A DNA stretch of 7,053 nt from Fibrobacterota bacterium (GTDB lineage: Bacteria; Fibrobacterota; Chitinivibrionia; Chitinivibrionales; JANQEN01), in the NCBI GenBank assembly GCA_030619215.1, contig JAUXBV010000175.1, positions 1 through 7,053 on the forward strand, read 5' to 3'. This document shows positions 6,098-7,053 of this stretch, piece after piece. Numbering within the stretch: the stretch's first letter is position 1; each line of letters opens with the position of its first letter. The translations under genes and the position numbers were made by a program. A model generated the notes under the pieces. The model did not search any database, was not told where the DNA came from, and was given only the letters and a program-made list of their open reading frames with translations.

Positions 6098-7016
6098 ACA
6101 GAAAAACGGACAGACAATATATCCCTTTGACCCGAAGACTTCCCCGCAGGCAGTACTGATTACCAAAGGAAGGGTGATCGATCCGGTCAATAAAACTGAC
6201 GGCGTCATGAATGTCGCCCTGAAGGATGGGAAGATACTGTTAGTTTCAAAAGAGCCGCCCGATGGATTTACGCCTGATATCACCATTGACGCAGAGGGAT
6301 TATGGGTTGTCCCCGGCCTTATGGATCTACATGTCCATCTTCGTGAGCCGGGAAGGGAGGATAAGGAGACAATCGCTACAGGCACACGCGCCGCAGCCGC
6401 AGGCGGTTTTACCGGTATCGCATGCATGCCGAACACCAACCCTGTTCTGGATGAGGAATCTAAAATCAGATATGTTGTACAGCGCGGTGAGCGTTGCCCA
6501 TGCCGCATTTACCCCATTGGAGCGATTACAAAGAACCAGGAAGGAGAAGCGCTCTCTCCATTTGCCGAAATGGTCGGTGCAGGGGCAAGAGCTTTTTCAG
6601 ATGATGGAAAGTCGGTTTACCGATCCAGCATGATGCGTAATGCTTTCAGTTATTCAAAATCATTTAACATCCCAATAATGTGTCATTGTGAAGACCCGGA
6701 TCTTTCTGACGGGGGACACATGAATGAAAGCAATGTGTCAACCAGGCTTGGGATTCGGGGAATTCCTTCTATCGCTGAAGAGGTGATTGTTGCACGTGAC
6801 ATAATGCTGGCGGAATATTTAGGCGCGCGCGTCCATATATGCCATGTTTCGACAGCCGGCTCAGTACAGCAGATACGATGGGCTAAAAAACGGGGAGCTC
6901 AGGTAACCTGCGAAACATGCCCTCACTATTTTGCTTTTATTGATGAAGACTGTTCAACATTTAACACCAATATGAAGATGAACCCACCTCTAAGAACAGC
7001 TAAAGATCGCGAAGCC
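6090..7016 (+). CDS. pyrC: Dihydroorotase, class I PyrC (3' end missing, cut by the contig end)
   Basis: Cytoplasmic zinc amidohydrolase that cyclises N-carbamoyl-L-aspartate to dihydroorotate, the step after PyrB. 309 genuine residues remain of about 425-450. Metal and substrate residues seen are DLHVHLREPG (His81, His83, Arg85), MPNTNP (Asn115), FSDDG (Asp172, metal-bridging in class I), CHCED (His199), CHVSTAG (His252), CPHYF and KMNPPLR. The catalytic Asp of the later DHAPH-type motif is not reached. The start ATG 6090 follows GGGAGG by eight bases and overlaps pyrB by eight; ATG 6084 would add two residues, and a TTG at 6030 is unlikely. About 20 residues precede the usual ITKGRVIDP beginning, a modest extension. 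Beyond 7016 the frame runs into sequencing adapter and hits TAG at 7038-7040, so the apparent end is artificial. The gene itself shows no damage. Confidence 0.95.
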
Positions 7017-7053
7017 AAGTCGGAGGCCAAGCGGTCTTAGGAAGACAACATGT
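7017..7053 (+). other. Untrimmed BGI/MGI (DNBSEQ) sequencing adapter plus barcode start, not genomic
   Basis: Positions 7017-7048 begin AAGTCGGAGGCCAAGC and end TTAGGAAGACAA. All 32 bases agree with the standard BGISEQ/MGISEQ read-1 adapter as I know it. In the full adapter a sample barcode follows, so CATGT at 7049-7053 is most likely the first five barcode bases. Dihydroorotase similarity stops exactly at the preceding codon (7014-7016, KDREA). The segment should be trimmed, and the in-frame TAG inside it should be ignored. Confidence 0.95.

Noticed and set aside
7017..7040. pyrC as a naturally short gene, a pseudogene, or an in-frame TAG read as an amino acid
   Set aside because: The bases after 7016 are sequencing adapter, so the stop codon has no biological meaning.
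1..7053. Mobile elements, CRISPR arrays, tRNA or rRNA genes
   Set aside because: No transposase or integrase, no direct repeat array, and no recognisable tRNA or rRNA sequence was seen on either strand.

Overview
This window looks like one end of a draft or metagenomic contig from a Gram-negative bacterium of moderate to low GC content. An outer-membrane factor plus periplasmic adaptor imply a double membrane. The taxon cannot be fixed from the sequence. A PyrR-led pyrimidine operon next to a heavy-metal RND operon would fit several deep-branching Gram-negative groups, such as planctomycete, deltaproteobacterial or Nitrospira-like lineages. I would not go further than that.

Positions 1-4359 hold a four-gene operon on the minus strand. 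In transcription order it encodes a small exported Cys/His-rich protein of unknown function (4359-3922), a CzcC/CusC-type outer-membrane factor (3831-2599), a His-rich CusB/CzcB-type adaptor (2589-1495) and the first 494 residues of a CusA-like heavy-metal RND pump (1482-1, running off the left edge). The last three are tightly packed and probably translationally coupled. Together they would form a tripartite envelope pump for a soft metal, with Cu(I)/Ag(I) the favoured guess.

Positions 4360-4607 are a divergent intergenic region. It contains a good sigma-70-like promoter reading rightward, a GC-rich leader segment that can fold into mutually exclusive hairpins, T-rich tracts and a 45-codon leader ORF. 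This is a plausible attenuator for the pyr genes, but unproven.

Positions 4608-7016 hold an overlapping operon on the plus strand: pyrR (attenuation regulator), pyrB (aspartate transcarbamoylase catalytic chain) and pyrC (class I dihydroorotase). PyrB and PyrC catalyse consecutive steps of de novo UMP synthesis. PyrR would tune their expression to the UMP/UTP pool.

The right edge is not genomic. Positions 7017-7048 match all 32 bases of the standard BGI/MGI (DNBSEQ) sequencing adapter, followed by five bases that are probably the start of a sample barcode. The apparent pyrC stop codon at 7038-7040 lies inside this adapter, so pyrC is cut by the contig end and is not a naturally shortened gene. 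This is the firmest unexpected result in the window. The most interesting biological leads are the small Cys/His-rich protein that opens the metal operon, the adaptor that lacks its helical hairpin, and the structured pyr leader.
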